The position numbers and the translations under genes were made by a program. From positions 1 to 64,000 of IMG/VR virus record IMGVR_UViG_3300027141_000003: a stretch of 64,000 nucleotides of DNA; one strand, given 5' to 3'. Positions 53,901 to 62,893 of this stretch are shown one piece after another. The number at the start of each line of letters is the position of its first letter. Position 1 is the stretch's first letter. Origin of the DNA: a virus. The notes under the pieces were generated by a model. That model saw only the letters and a program-made list of their open reading frames with translations. It made no database searches and was not told where the DNA came from.

Positions 53901-54932
53901 TTCAAGCGCCGAGCCTGGGGCTGTAGAATCTTCTGCAGTAAATGGGCTGTTTGGGGTAAAGCCAGATACAGGAATTACTGGAGATTGAGTATTTGAATTA
54001 TTTAAAGTAAGTCTGGCAGCATAAAATTTATTTGGCTGTATAGCATAATAGCTTGCTGTACCAGATTTTGTTGTTGTGCCAGTTACGGACAGGGTATATA
54101 GATCTTGAATCTCTACCCGATTGCTTGCTGTTAGCGTTTCGGAGGCAGAATCTACAGCAAACCATTCTATATAAGAATCATAGAGGTCTGGCTTTCTGTA
54201 CCACTCATCTTTATAGGTAAAGTTTGCATATAAAGTTTCTGGAACATCTACGTTAGTATTTGTTAAATCTATTGTTCCGCTAGGTCTTTGTCTTATAATG
54301 TATACAGGAGCACTTTCAGAAAAAACTGGTCCACCTGCTGAATTTGATGCTCCAACTCTGAATGTAAGAAAGTTTTTATCAAAGTAGTCTCCGTCGTCAT
54401 ACCCTAAATAACTTTCAGAGTTTGTCAACATATCTGCTCTTCCAGTTGAAGAAGTATTTCTTGAACTTGATGTGCCTGAAACATAGAATTGTGGATCAAA
54501 TATATTGTCGTTTGAATCACCAGTAGTATTATATAGCCATTGATAAATAAATGTTATGGTGCTTCCGTTACCAGAAGTCCATGTTCCATCATACCCCCAC
54601 AGATGATTACCTAAGCTGGTGCTTGGCCAACCTGTTGTAGGAGTTGTTGTGGGAGGGCCCATCTGCTGAACTGGAGGAGCTTCAACTACTGGGTTTACTG
54701 TTCCAGCAACAGAGCTATTAGTTCTAAATGTATTAAGTCTTATCTTTGGTATATCGGTACCAACAAATGGCCTATTGCTTGCGGTATCATATATCTTTTG
54801 CCAGGTATAAGTGCCAGTTTTTATATAAGCTTTTCTTATTGCCTGCCAAGTAATACCACCAGTTTTTAAATATACTTTTTTGACTCTTGACCAAGTATAT
54901 TCCCCAGTTTTAATATAAGTTTTACCAGCCAT
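50997..54932 (-). CDS. Large tail-fibre/adhesin-like protein
   Basis: This 1311-residue protein begins with three tandem units of the type YIKTGxYTWxxI (residues 5-45), a likely virion-attachment or trimerisation motif. A Pro-rich linker and Ig-like/fibronectin-III-like repeats follow (for example PTSVTASNNGSSNTITVSWS and PTSVTVTPGPQGG), with a PKD-like part (DVTFSGSIGALGG). Near the C-terminus is an InlB/Listeria-Bacteroides-type repeat (YSANGGSSTPSTQNG, then GYTFGGWTIGG). Such proteins decorate tails and bind surface sugars. It is the last large tail gene before the coiled-coil cluster. Confidence 0.75.
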   Translation of the reverse strand: MAGKTYIKTGEYTWSRVKKVYLKTGGITWQAIRKAYIKTGTYTWQKIYDTASNRPFVGTDIPKIRLNTFRTNSSVAGTVNPVVEAPPVQQMGPPTTTPTTGWPSTSLGNHLWGYDGTWTSGNGSTITFIYQWLYNTTGDSNDNIFDPQFYVSGTSSSRNTSSTGRADMLTNSESYLGYDDGDYFDKNFLTFRVGASNSAGGPVFSESAPVYIIRQRPSGTIDLTNTNVDVPETLYANFTYKDEWYRKPDLYDSYIEWFAVDSASETLTASNRVEIQDLYTLSVTGTTTKSGTASYYAIQPNKFYAARLTLNNSNTQSPVIPVSGFTPNSPFTAEDSTAPGSALEVTSLDILDYYSNEGTDNRGYIPVGGLMKIRSNVTGVDGSTTYRIRYRMYNWQTSSYYSMAGTNYGASASSAWTTYTGSSTQFGYGGTYINEISISGNTATLTHNEVISSSLFGSTTYTPTGSTTSTDRWSIDIEVSVLKNSIRKYYADLVGGALWYISRPAANLLLSASPTTAQVNTDVTFSGSIGALGGGNSYPRQYKIIYGDGNNSGWLPVGEWSYGTNKPSFTNIKQYSNAGEYYPYFQTIPDYSNGSTSVVISPALSAPNPTGVVWNGTSFVISYTGGSGPWFQSWYRVDNTTYPSDGTGYDSGSATQNTSTITYTPGFNPTPGGTYYFWVRSALESTSNTSNVNVSSYSTTRVQVTIPQVATAPTSVTASNNGSSNTITVSWSGATYAAYYRIYWSSSPTAPTDPGVSYDEQKVVDGSTITASAGSWAWGPGDPDRNNNNPSLGSSYYFYVSASANGTTWTPYVRTSGLTNLRLTPPTSVTVTPGPQGGPVTATFSGGSGPSYQMYWYGSATAPTGQVTPDQTGSLSPLTDNTGPSSTATQYMYVRSVTNVGDTSAGESTTASAWSAGVSFNMTSTAVSQNSAPTTRATNTFSTSTVKYLDSITWTTGSYTNAASITSVLLYALSTNTANLVSPGGNTNTSTRTSNPYVIQTNDPAGTPYVFAVRDTVVGINGTTYYFYSNQITSANADAVAFSYNPGVGASGGWSATVVTAQSGATYSISSGTGTINSSTGTVTTTGLASNTTTSVIVTKSVSGYNNAFATASGTSNIVPTYSLTYSANGGSSTPSTQNGIQGASITLASSAGTLSGYTFGGWTIGGTTYSAGGSYTFGSANATATAIWNVVFVAPTSPAPSMQFSRKTTATTHLQWYCDYPSISGNGTITGMEFEIRTTAGGGTLLASGTRSYPGAGSYPYSAGGTIWAFRMGTTDGDITYSSSARYGRGRVKMLGSNGTTYYSAYSAWL

Positions 54933-54934
54933 CT

Positions 54935-57856
54935 TTAATCCCTTGTGCTTAAGATTATGTCGCCAATTAAGCCCACGTTATAGAAGTTGCCGCCACTGGT
55001 TATAGCAGTTTCTGAGCTTCCAGATTTAAATATAGTTCTACCAACGGACACTGTGCCGTCACTTTTTATCATAAGCATTGCGGCTTTTTCATCTCCGTAA
55101 TAATTGTTGTGTGCTCGGCCTGACAAGTTTTTAAAAACATACGCACCAGCAGTTGCGGAATTTAAAACTATTCCAGTGCTTGTTGCTGAAATATAAGAAG
55201 ACCCAGCTCTTAAAAGTGCTGATATTGGATTTTGGCTTAAGGTTAAAGCCCCTCCAGATGTAACTCCAGCAGTTGCTTTTATGGAAATAGTTGATGATGT
55301 TGTTGATGCAGAAGCAGCTGATGAGCTGGCGTAAACAGAATTTGGATCGTCATCTTCATCAAGTGTACTTGCTGCTTTATTTTCAGTTGTAATTGTAGGT
55401 ATTGAAACTGTGTCTTGATCTATTTCATACCCTTGCTTAAATGTAATTGTTTGATCTGAAGAGTCAAGTATAAGTCCGCTAGAAGATAGAGATGTGTCAT
55501 CAATTGTCCATCCAGCAATTTTACTAATTCCACTTTTTGACAACTCAAATTTTGGCGTAGCTACTCCGCTTGTATATGCTGCAATTCCACCAGAGTTAAT
55601 TAAAATTCTATCTCCAGAACTAGCGCTTGCTCCTATAAAAAATGTTCCAGTAATATCTAAGTTGCCAGTAATGGTTCCAGAATTTGCTGTAATCTTTCCA
55701 GTAATTTCTGCATCTGTAGATATAAGTTTTCCAGTAGATGCTGCAATTGAAGATGCTCCTACTGTCAAAGAGCCTCCTGTAATTGTTATATCTGAAGCTG
55801 TAACTGCTCCAGCTGGAGTAACAGAAAATTTGGCTGATGAGTTTCCAGCAGATACTGGAGACCCTGCCCAAATTGCATACGTGCCAGATGAACTTATTCC
55901 AGTGTATGTACCAGTAGTTCCTCTTTCAAATTTAGATGAATCAATTGTCCACCCAGCAATTTGTCCATACTGTGCATAAATTCCACCATCTGAAGTATCA
56001 AGTCTTAATTGAACTGCGCCTTTTTTAATTGCAAGCCCGCCACTATTTAACAAAAATCCGTCGCTAGTTAAATTTCCAGACACATTTAATGTTCCTTGAA
56101 AAATAGAAGCCCCAGATGCTCCCATAGAAATATTGCCACCAATGGTTGTTCCGCCTGCAACTCCCAAATCTCCATCAATAGATAACTTAGTTCCATTCCA
56201 AGAAACAAAGTTGCTAGATGCTCCACCTATTTTAAATAATGCAGATTGAGCAGAATCAATGTACCAATAGTTATTTGGATTTAAAACAAGACCACGTTTG
56301 CCTGTGTCTACTCCGTATCCAAACTTAAATGTTCCAGTATCAGTTCCGCTTACTCCAGCTTCAAAGTATCCAGTGGTTGAAACATTTGTGCCAACAAATG
56401 GGGATCCGCTTACCGCAATGTTTGGAGAAAGAGCGGTATATGCAGAAGAAGTATTATTAAATTCATCATAAGAAGCAATGCCAACTTCGTAAGTAGTTCC
56501 TAAAGCTAATCCTGCAAGCCTATATGTTGTTGCATTACCTGGCGAGTCTACATAAGAATAATTTTCAAATGGCGCTGATGCTTTGTATGGCCTAAATCTA
56601 ATTCTATATCCACGAAGAGTTGAATCGGATACTCCAGTCCAAGAAATATTTACAACTCCATTGAATCCAATTGTTCCAGTGCTATCTGTTCCTGCTGTTG
56701 CAGATATTGTTGAAGGAGCAGCAGGTGCATTTACGTCTGCAGCGATTGCATCAATTGGAGTAACAGATTGCTCTGCTGACCACGAAGATGTAAATCCATC
56801 ATCTGTTATATATCTAATTTTAACATATCTAAGAGTGTATACGGTCTTCTTTATAATTGCTGGGCTTGCTCCGCTAAAAACTAAATCTAATTCTGTTGGA
56901 TTGCCAGCCCCCCAAGAACTTCCACTTTCGTAAACCTTAGCAAAGGAAGCTCCAGGTGGCAACGTCCAGGTTGCAGTGTATCCATTTGTAATTGCAGTTA
57001 ATGTAAATGTAGGAACTACTCCAAGCAAAACATTTGTTTTTTCAGATACAGTAAACGATACGCCAGAGTCACGATTATCTAATGAATCTGCTGAAACAAA
57101 TAAGCCAGTAAACGATGTAAAGTACTGTCCAAATGTGTTATATAGTTCTTGCTGAGTAATTAAAATTGATTGTGATGTTCCAGATGTGCTTGGAAATTTT
57201 GTAAAGAATCCATTGTTAGATCCGTTTGTTAATCTTATAACAAACTTTTTAGCGTCCGCAGATACTGTTGCTGTTATTAATATATTATTTCCAGACCAAG
57301 ATGCGGTGATTCCAGATGCTGGAGTAGGAGGAGTAACATCTAATGCTGCTGCTACTGGATCTACTGGTGTTACTGAAACTGGATCAGAGTATGCAGTATT
57401 TCCTGAAATCTTATCTATTAGCTTTATTCGAACCCATCTCTTTAAAACATCACCAACTGTTACTGTTGTTGGGTTAGTAGAAGTTACTTTAACCTCTGTC
57501 CATCCAGTAGTTGGAGCAGTATTAGAATTAGAAACAGATTCTTCAATAATTGCATGCTCAAAATTTTTGTCAGTTTGTTTAGTAAAAGAAACTATATACC
57601 CTAAAGATGATGGGGTTACTGTAATCGTTGGCTTTGTTAATTTTGTTGTATAGGAAGCTGTAGTTACTGTATAGCCATCTGACCACTTACTTCTAGTTCC
57701 GTCTGGGAAAACCCATTGAAAATTAAATGCATGTGGAGTGCCTGGTGTTAAATTTAAAATTGGTATAATAAAATAATCTTGTTCTGTGGTCTTTGAATTA
57801 TTTTTATCTAAGTCTTTAGGGAAATAGCTTAATCTTTCTTCGTATGCGCCAGCCAT
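54935..57856 (-). CDS. Tail protein with FN3 and IAGWTI repeats
   Basis: This 973-residue protein has repeated fibronectin-III-like domains (PTITVTPSSLGYIVSF; NISWTGVSDSTLRGYRIRFR, about residue 430) in the first half and beta-helix-like repeats in the second (GQIAGWTIDSSKF, then SKIAGWTIDDTSL, with TSDGFLLNSGG and ITGNLDITGTFFIG). IAGWxI motifs are typical of central tail or fibre proteins. It is probably part of the tail tip. It starts 1 nt after the previous stop. Confidence 0.75.
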   Translation of the reverse strand: MAGAYEERLSYFPKDLDKNNSKTTEQDYFIIPILNLTPGTPHAFNFQWVFPDGTRSKWSDGYTVTTASYTTKLTKPTITVTPSSLGYIVSFTKQTDKNFEHAIIEESVSNSNTAPTTGWTEVKVTSTNPTTVTVGDVLKRWVRIKLIDKISGNTAYSDPVSVTPVDPVAAALDVTPPTPASGITASWSGNNILITATVSADAKKFVIRLTNGSNNGFFTKFPSTSGTSQSILITQQELYNTFGQYFTSFTGLFVSADSLDNRDSGVSFTVSEKTNVLLGVVPTFTLTAITNGYTATWTLPPGASFAKVYESGSSWGAGNPTELDLVFSGASPAIIKKTVYTLRYVKIRYITDDGFTSSWSAEQSVTPIDAIAADVNAPAAPSTISATAGTDSTGTIGFNGVVNISWTGVSDSTLRGYRIRFRPYKASAPFENYSYVDSPGNATTYRLAGLALGTTYEVGIASYDEFNNTSSAYTALSPNIAVSGSPFVGTNVSTTGYFEAGVSGTDTGTFKFGYGVDTGKRGLVLNPNNYWYIDSAQSALFKIGGASSNFVSWNGTKLSIDGDLGVAGGTTIGGNISMGASGASIFQGTLNVSGNLTSDGFLLNSGGLAIKKGAVQLRLDTSDGGIYAQYGQIAGWTIDSSKFERGTTGTYTGISSSGTYAIWAGSPVSAGNSSAKFSVTPAGAVTASDITITGGSLTVGASSIAASTGKLISTDAEITGKITANSGTITGNLDITGTFFIGASASSGDRILINSGGIAAYTSGVATPKFELSKSGISKIAGWTIDDTSLSSSGLILDSSDQTITFKQGYEIDQDTVSIPTITTENKAASTLDEDDDPNSVYASSSAASASTTSSTISIKATAGVTSGGALTLSQNPISALLRAGSSYISATSTGIVLNSATAGAYVFKNLSGRAHNNYYGDEKAAMLMIKSDGTVSVGRTIFKSGSSETAITSGGNFYNVGLIGDIILSTRD

Positions 57857-58783
57857 TTAAAACTCCAGCAATAACTTGTATTCAATGTCTACGGGTCTTC
57901 CTGGCTTCTTTATTAACGGGGTAGACAATACGGATCTACTAATTATTCCATATCCTGGATCAAAGGTATCTTCATCATTAACTCTAATGCCATCAAAGTA
58001 GACTGTTGTGTTCCCGCCAGCTGCTGTTACGGCAACTCCTATTTTTGTAATAGATGCAGGATCTGGCAAGTTTGGAGAAGCAGTATAATTTGAAAAAAGG
58101 CTGTTCATTGACAGACTTTGTATTCTATCTCCTGAGCCAGTTGCGGGAGTAAAATCAACATAGTAGTATGCTGTTGGAGAACTATAAAACTTTACTCTAA
58201 TGTTAGATAAGTTATTGTCTGATTTTTTGTAAGCGATAGATATAGTATCATTAATGCTATAGCCTGAGATATCATAAGAATCTAAAGAGTTAGTGTATTC
58301 TTTTGTTGTACCAGAAGTTGCATCTACTCTAATCATGCTATCATCAATTTTTGATAAAAATGTGTAGTTCCCAGAAGCATCCTGGGTATTACTCTGAATA
58401 GTTGGATTGAGTATTCCGTCAAACCAATTAAAATTATTTGTAAAAGAAGAAATAAACTGACTATCATAGTTGTTGAAAGAAGATCTACCTCCAGGATAAA
58501 GACCTATTTCTGACACTACACCAGACACATCTTGTGGAATTGTTGAGGAATAAACAACATTATATTGAAATACTGGATTGTTGCTTCCATCTACCCCAGT
58601 TTGAATTACGTCAAAACTTGATAAGAGGACGGGCAATCTATAAAATTCAAACTCTAGTTTAGTATCATTCCCATTAGCATCGACAGGAGTAGAGCCTATT
58701 CCTAATGCTAGCTCTCTGCCAGAAGAAGAATTAACCCCTGCCAGTTGACCTGCTAAAAATCTTTTACCAAATTTAGTTATCAT
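57857..58783 (-). CDS. Tail/baseplate protein
   Basis: This 308-residue protein begins MITKFGKRFLAGQLAGVNSS. It is beta-rich with regular Gly/Asn/Asp turns. DVSGVVSEIGLYPGG and VTAAGGNTTVYFDGIRVND are in the style of phage tail-tip proteins that join the tail tube to fibres. The gene abuts its neighbours without gap. Exact role unproven. Confidence 0.65.
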   Translation of the reverse strand: MITKFGKRFLAGQLAGVNSSSGRELALGIGSTPVDANGNDTKLEFEFYRLPVLLSSFDVIQTGVDGSNNPVFQYNVVYSSTIPQDVSGVVSEIGLYPGGRSSFNNYDSQFISSFTNNFNWFDGILNPTIQSNTQDASGNYTFLSKIDDSMIRVDATSGTTKEYTNSLDSYDISGYSINDTISIAYKKSDNNLSNIRVKFYSSPTAYYYVDFTPATGSGDRIQSLSMNSLFSNYTASPNLPDPASITKIGVAVTAAGGNTTVYFDGIRVNDEDTFDPGYGIISRSVLSTPLIKKPGRPVDIEYKLLLEF

Positions 58784-59169
58784 TTTTTCTCTACTCTCAT
58801 ATCAATTGCTTTTAACATTTTACCACTGCTATTTTTTACTTTAAAAACTATTTTTGCAGAAGGTATTCCAGCCAAATCAAAAACCACTTCGTTAGAAACA
58901 ATTTCTATATCTGATAATTTGGGCCTGTCATTACCTTCAGGGGGATCTTCAGGTTCTTCTGGATCGTCTGGATCATCTGGGTCTTTTGGTTCTTCTGGGT
59001 CATCTAGCCCATCATTAGCCTGCTTACCACCAAATCTGGCTGCAGCAACATTTGGCTGTAAATATGCTAGATAGTTTGAGTTGGCAACAACGTCTATATC
59101 TGAACCAGCAACCGTAACAATTGGGGCTGTTACTGGAGAGGAGCTTGCAGACTTCTTGGAATTTTTCAT
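58780..59169 (-). CDS. Tail protein with acidic Pro-rich linker
   Basis: This 129-residue protein has a low-complexity acidic stretch with repeated D/E-D/E-P (DDPEEPKDPDDPDDPEEPED, about residues 55-80) and a C-terminal beta domain (VVFDLAGIPSAKIVFKVKN). Such linkers act as flexible spacers. It overlaps the downstream gene by ATGA. Confidence 0.65.
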   Translation of the reverse strand: MKNSKKSASSSPVTAPIVTVAGSDIDVVANSNYLAYLQPNVAAARFGGKQANDGLDDPEEPKDPDDPDDPEEPEDPPEGNDRPKLSDIEIVSNEVVFDLAGIPSAKIVFKVKNSSGKMLKAIDMRVEKK

Positions 59170-59186
59170 CTTTTTTATTATACCAT

Positions 59187-62100
59187 TTACTGACTATAAA
59201 TAGATCTAGCAGTTATTTTAGTATTAAGCCCTCCCTCAAAGCTGTTATTTATATTAGATACTATAAACTTCTGTGTTCCGTCGAATCCATTTGCAGGATA
59301 GTTAATTGTAACAAGATCTCCCACAGAAATCAAGGGGTTGGAGAATACTTCTAGTTCGCAAACTGACTGCTTTTTAGACCATTGCTGTTTAATCCACTCA
59401 GATAAGCTCTTAGCATCCGACTCCCTTTGTATCCAGGCCGACTCGAAAGTTGCCTGCTCTGGAGTAGTAAATTCATTTATTGTTTTATCCAGATATTCAT
59501 TTTGGCCAGACTGAACAATAGTGTTTCCTAGGATAGTAAAAGAGGCAAACTGAGAGTCATCTAGCGGAACAAACGTACCCGCATTATTTACAACATAAAC
59601 TTCGGCTCCAAAAGACGTTAGCCTTGATCCTAAAACTTCTACATACTGGCTTAGCCCAACGCTTGCAAAAACTGGGAATGCGGGCCTAGAGTCAAATTTA
59701 ATATCTATCTTTTTTAGCTCTCTTGCAACTGTGCCAAATTCATCTACCGTTCCGCCAGAAACACCAGTGTTGTCAAAATTACTTGTAAGCTTGTCTCCAT
59801 AAAGAAAATCTAGTGTTGTACTTCCAAATCTTCCGTAATACTGATCTTTAAATAAACCCTTGTCATACTGATCTTTAGTTAAGGGGATTGCATATACGTA
59901 ATCAAAGAAGGTAGTTCCTGTTCTTGAGTATATAGCTATATTTGGAGTGGGAACAATAATATCGTCTGCGTCAGCTGCTGTAATCTTAAATCCATTAATA
60001 AATACGTCTATAGCAATAACCTCATTGACTGTATCATGCTTTACACGTATGTCAACCTTATAAGAAGTAGATCCTGATAAAAATGCTAATGTTTTATTTA
60101 TATCCGACTGCGAATCAGTAAGAGATGTCATAATGCCATCTTTAACTTTAAATACCCCTAATGACTTATCTGATCCGCTTTTTGCTAAATTAGCTGTTGT
60201 TTCTAAAGAGACATAATATCCATCATCTCCATTAGCACTTGTAAAGAATCCAATTCCCCCAGCCGCTGATACATCCTTGACGGTGCTTTTAAAAAACATT
60301 CCTGTTCCGAAAGTGTAGTAATCTCCAGAGTAATCTATGGCCATATTTTTTACAGCCACAGAGTATAGTTGCTTGTTGGTAGAATCAGATGTTATTTTAA
60401 ATAAAGACTTTTGAATTTCTTTAACCGACGAATTTGTTTCTGTTGGAACTGAATCTAAAGATGGTGGATTTGCTACAGATGCTAAAATATCAGATGACAC
60501 AGAGCTTGGTGCCAGAGGGTCTGAGTTGGCTTTAAATACATTATTGTATCCTGACCACCCAATTTTAGCGTTTGCCCCAGCAGCTGTATGCGCTGCTATA
60601 GCTGTGCCCAATGCGCCTCTAGTTTTAATTCTTATTCTTCCAGTTTGTCCTATAGATTTATTAGCAGCTTTTGTTGTTGTCATATCGTTTGCAATTTTTT
60701 GCAAGTCGCTCTGCTGCTTGATGTCAATCTTTTTTATAGTATCATTGGCGCTGTAATACTGATACTCAACTGCGTCATACTCTATAATTTCAGAATCAAT
60801 AACTAAATATCCAGAGTAGCTATAAATAATTTGTTTTTGTTCTTGATTAACTATGATAGGAGATAGGCTAATATACTCTCCTGCTCCTGCGGTTGCTGAC
60901 AATGCGGTATTAAGCGAGTATGCTCCTAGATATGCAGATCCTGACTTCCATAAAGGCTGGGCGCTACCAAGCAATTCGCTGGCTGTTACTGGATTCCATA
61001 ATACTTTTACTTGGTTAATTGCTGGTAAATCTATTTTATTTAAAGACATTATGTTAGGTAAAATGGTTCCGTCTTTTGCATACTTAAAGTTCCAGTGTGC
61101 AGTAGTTTGAGAAAATAAGTAGTCTCTTGTATAAAATTGAAGAACGTTGTTTTCATCAAAGGTCGCCACCATTTGCGAATCTCTACAGAGTTCCTGTATG
61201 GCATTCCAAACACTTTCACTGTCATCTGTCCACCAATATATAGGACTGAGTATAGATTCATCTTTTACTGTACCCACCGTTGGCTTGTAGTTTATATTAT
61301 AGTTGGTAAAGCCTACATTATCTAAAAGCCTTCTTATAATTCCTATTGCCGAAGTGTCCTTGCAAACCATTCCTGGAACGATTATGTCTTGCAAAGCTTT
61401 AGCACCATCTAAGGCTGTTAAATTAATATTGCCAAATTCAGATGTATTCCAGCTATCAATATAAAATGTTCCCTGCTTTACCCTTTGGTGTGTACCCTTT
61501 GAATCACTAAATGGCGCAGCTGAATAATAAACTTTTATATATGGCTTTAGCTCGGCACCCTTATACATATACAAATATGATGAATTGAATGCTGTTCCCT
61601 TTTCGTATGAAACAATTTTTCTTGGGGATTCATAAGAAAGCAAAGAGGCCGACATTGAGTTTGCTGAAACTTTTCCAACTGGCAATATATCATCAGCGCT
61701 AGTAGATGATTCTTGGGATGTAGAAAAACTTATCATGCTATCAGTTAGGTCTGCTACCCATCTAGGAGATAGCTCAATGACTCCAACATGTGCATTAGTT
61801 ACGCCTGCTGTTGTTAGCCTTAAAGATGTTATAGGCACAGGAGCTGATAATGTTGAAGGCTCCGTAGTTGTCCAAGATGTTCCGTTATAGTATAAAGTTA
61901 GAGTTCCTGCATCGTAATTTTTTGTTCCGCTAGTAGTGAATGGTTTGATTGCAGAACTTGACCCTGTTGCAAGTTGAACATTTCCTTCTTTAAATATTGT
62001 CCATGTGCCTGGAGTTGAATGTGATATCTCAAACCTAACAATAATTTTATTTGTTAATATTGTTTGTCCATTATATGTAATTGTTATATCTGCCCCTACT

Positions 62101-62447
62101 CCTTTTTGAGTAAGATGATATTTGTAGTACGTATCTATGCCAGGGTAATAGGTTCTGTAGTTTAGTCCGTAATCTACGTTCTTGGGATCCAGCCAAGTTT
62201 TGCTAGGAACGTCTCCAAAAACTCCATATTTAACTCCAGCTCCAACGGGCCTAAAAGCTTTTGTAACAGAAGACAATGGAAACAATTTCTTGTAAGGTTT
62301 TGACTGATCGCCTTTAGTGTACTCGGTACCTGTAACCGTAATATTATCTACCATTGAGTTCATATTATATTCAATGGTGCAGCCGACATTAGCTTCAATT
62401 GTAGTATTCTGTTCTATAATGTCTTTAACTGCTGGTAAATTAATCAT
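59187..62447 (-). CDS. Large minor tail protein
   Basis: This 1086-residue protein starts at ATG 62447 (MINLPAVKDIIEQNTTIEAN), which overlaps the previous stop (TAATG). It has a long chain of beta domains with repeated turns. The part QRVKQGTFYIDSWNTSEFGN, then LTALDGAKALQDIIVPGMVC, reads like the tail-associated/receptor-related domain of siphophage tip proteins. It is probably a tail tip or hub protein. AT-rich but otherwise like its neighbours. Confidence 0.7.
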   Translation of the reverse strand: MINLPAVKDIIEQNTTIEANVGCTIEYNMNSMVDNITVTGTEYTKGDQSKPYKKLFPLSSVTKAFRPVGAGVKYGVFGDVPSKTWLDPKNVDYGLNYRTYYPGIDTYYKYHLTQKGVGADITITYNGQTILTNKIIVRFEISHSTPGTWTIFKEGNVQLATGSSSAIKPFTTSGTKNYDAGTLTLYYNGTSWTTTEPSTLSAPVPITSLRLTTAGVTNAHVGVIELSPRWVADLTDSMISFSTSQESSTSADDILPVGKVSANSMSASLLSYESPRKIVSYEKGTAFNSSYLYMYKGAELKPYIKVYYSAAPFSDSKGTHQRVKQGTFYIDSWNTSEFGNINLTALDGAKALQDIIVPGMVCKDTSAIGIIRRLLDNVGFTNYNINYKPTVGTVKDESILSPIYWWTDDSESVWNAIQELCRDSQMVATFDENNVLQFYTRDYLFSQTTAHWNFKYAKDGTILPNIMSLNKIDLPAINQVKVLWNPVTASELLGSAQPLWKSGSAYLGAYSLNTALSATAGAGEYISLSPIIVNQEQKQIIYSYSGYLVIDSEIIEYDAVEYQYYSANDTIKKIDIKQQSDLQKIANDMTTTKAANKSIGQTGRIRIKTRGALGTAIAAHTAAGANAKIGWSGYNNVFKANSDPLAPSSVSSDILASVANPPSLDSVPTETNSSVKEIQKSLFKITSDSTNKQLYSVAVKNMAIDYSGDYYTFGTGMFFKSTVKDVSAAGGIGFFTSANGDDGYYVSLETTANLAKSGSDKSLGVFKVKDGIMTSLTDSQSDINKTLAFLSGSTSYKVDIRVKHDTVNEVIAIDVFINGFKITAADADDIIVPTPNIAIYSRTGTTFFDYVYAIPLTKDQYDKGLFKDQYYGRFGSTTLDFLYGDKLTSNFDNTGVSGGTVDEFGTVARELKKIDIKFDSRPAFPVFASVGLSQYVEVLGSRLTSFGAEVYVVNNAGTFVPLDDSQFASFTILGNTIVQSGQNEYLDKTINEFTTPEQATFESAWIQRESDAKSLSEWIKQQWSKKQSVCELEVFSNPLISVGDLVTINYPANGFDGTQKFIVSNINNSFEGGLNTKITARSIYSQ

Positions 62448-62893
62448 TAAACTTCTTCCAGTGAAATAGATACGTCCCAAAATGCTTGTGCTGTATCCGC
62501 CGCTTTTCCCTTTACATTTCTTTTGATCATATTAAATGAGCATGAAGTAAAGCTTGCAACAAAATCTTCAGTTCTAGCTGAGTTATAGGCTATTCTTACA
62601 TTAAATGTTCCTTGGCCTTTAGCGCTTAAATAAAACGTTTTTATATCTTCTGCTCCCCAGCCTGAATCTACAGTCATAGAAGAGTATGAAGGGATATTGT
62701 TCCAAGAGGTAGAAACATTCTTCTTGTCGGCTATAAATAGCTTTCTAAGGCTTCCATTAGACATTCTGGCTGTTTGCTCAATACGTTCTACGTTTATAGA
62801 TACTGGGGCTCTATTATGCTCAGTTAATTTTTGCCACGTACCAACGGCATCCTGTATAAATAATGCCGAACCTACTGGTAAAGTTATAGCCAT
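62447..62893 (-). CDS. Small tail protein
   Basis: This 148-residue protein begins MAITLPVGSALFIQDAVGTW and is beta-rich, with WDVSISLEEV at the end. It lies between the probable tape measure gene and the tip gene, as distal tail proteins do. Its start follows the previous stop without gap. Confidence 0.65.
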   Translation of the reverse strand: MAITLPVGSALFIQDAVGTWQKLTEHNRAPVSINVERIEQTARMSNGSLRKLFIADKKNVSTSWNNIPSYSSMTVDSGWGAEDIKTFYLSAKGQGTFNVRIAYNSARTEDFVASFTSCSFNMIKRNVKGKAADTAQAFWDVSISLEEV

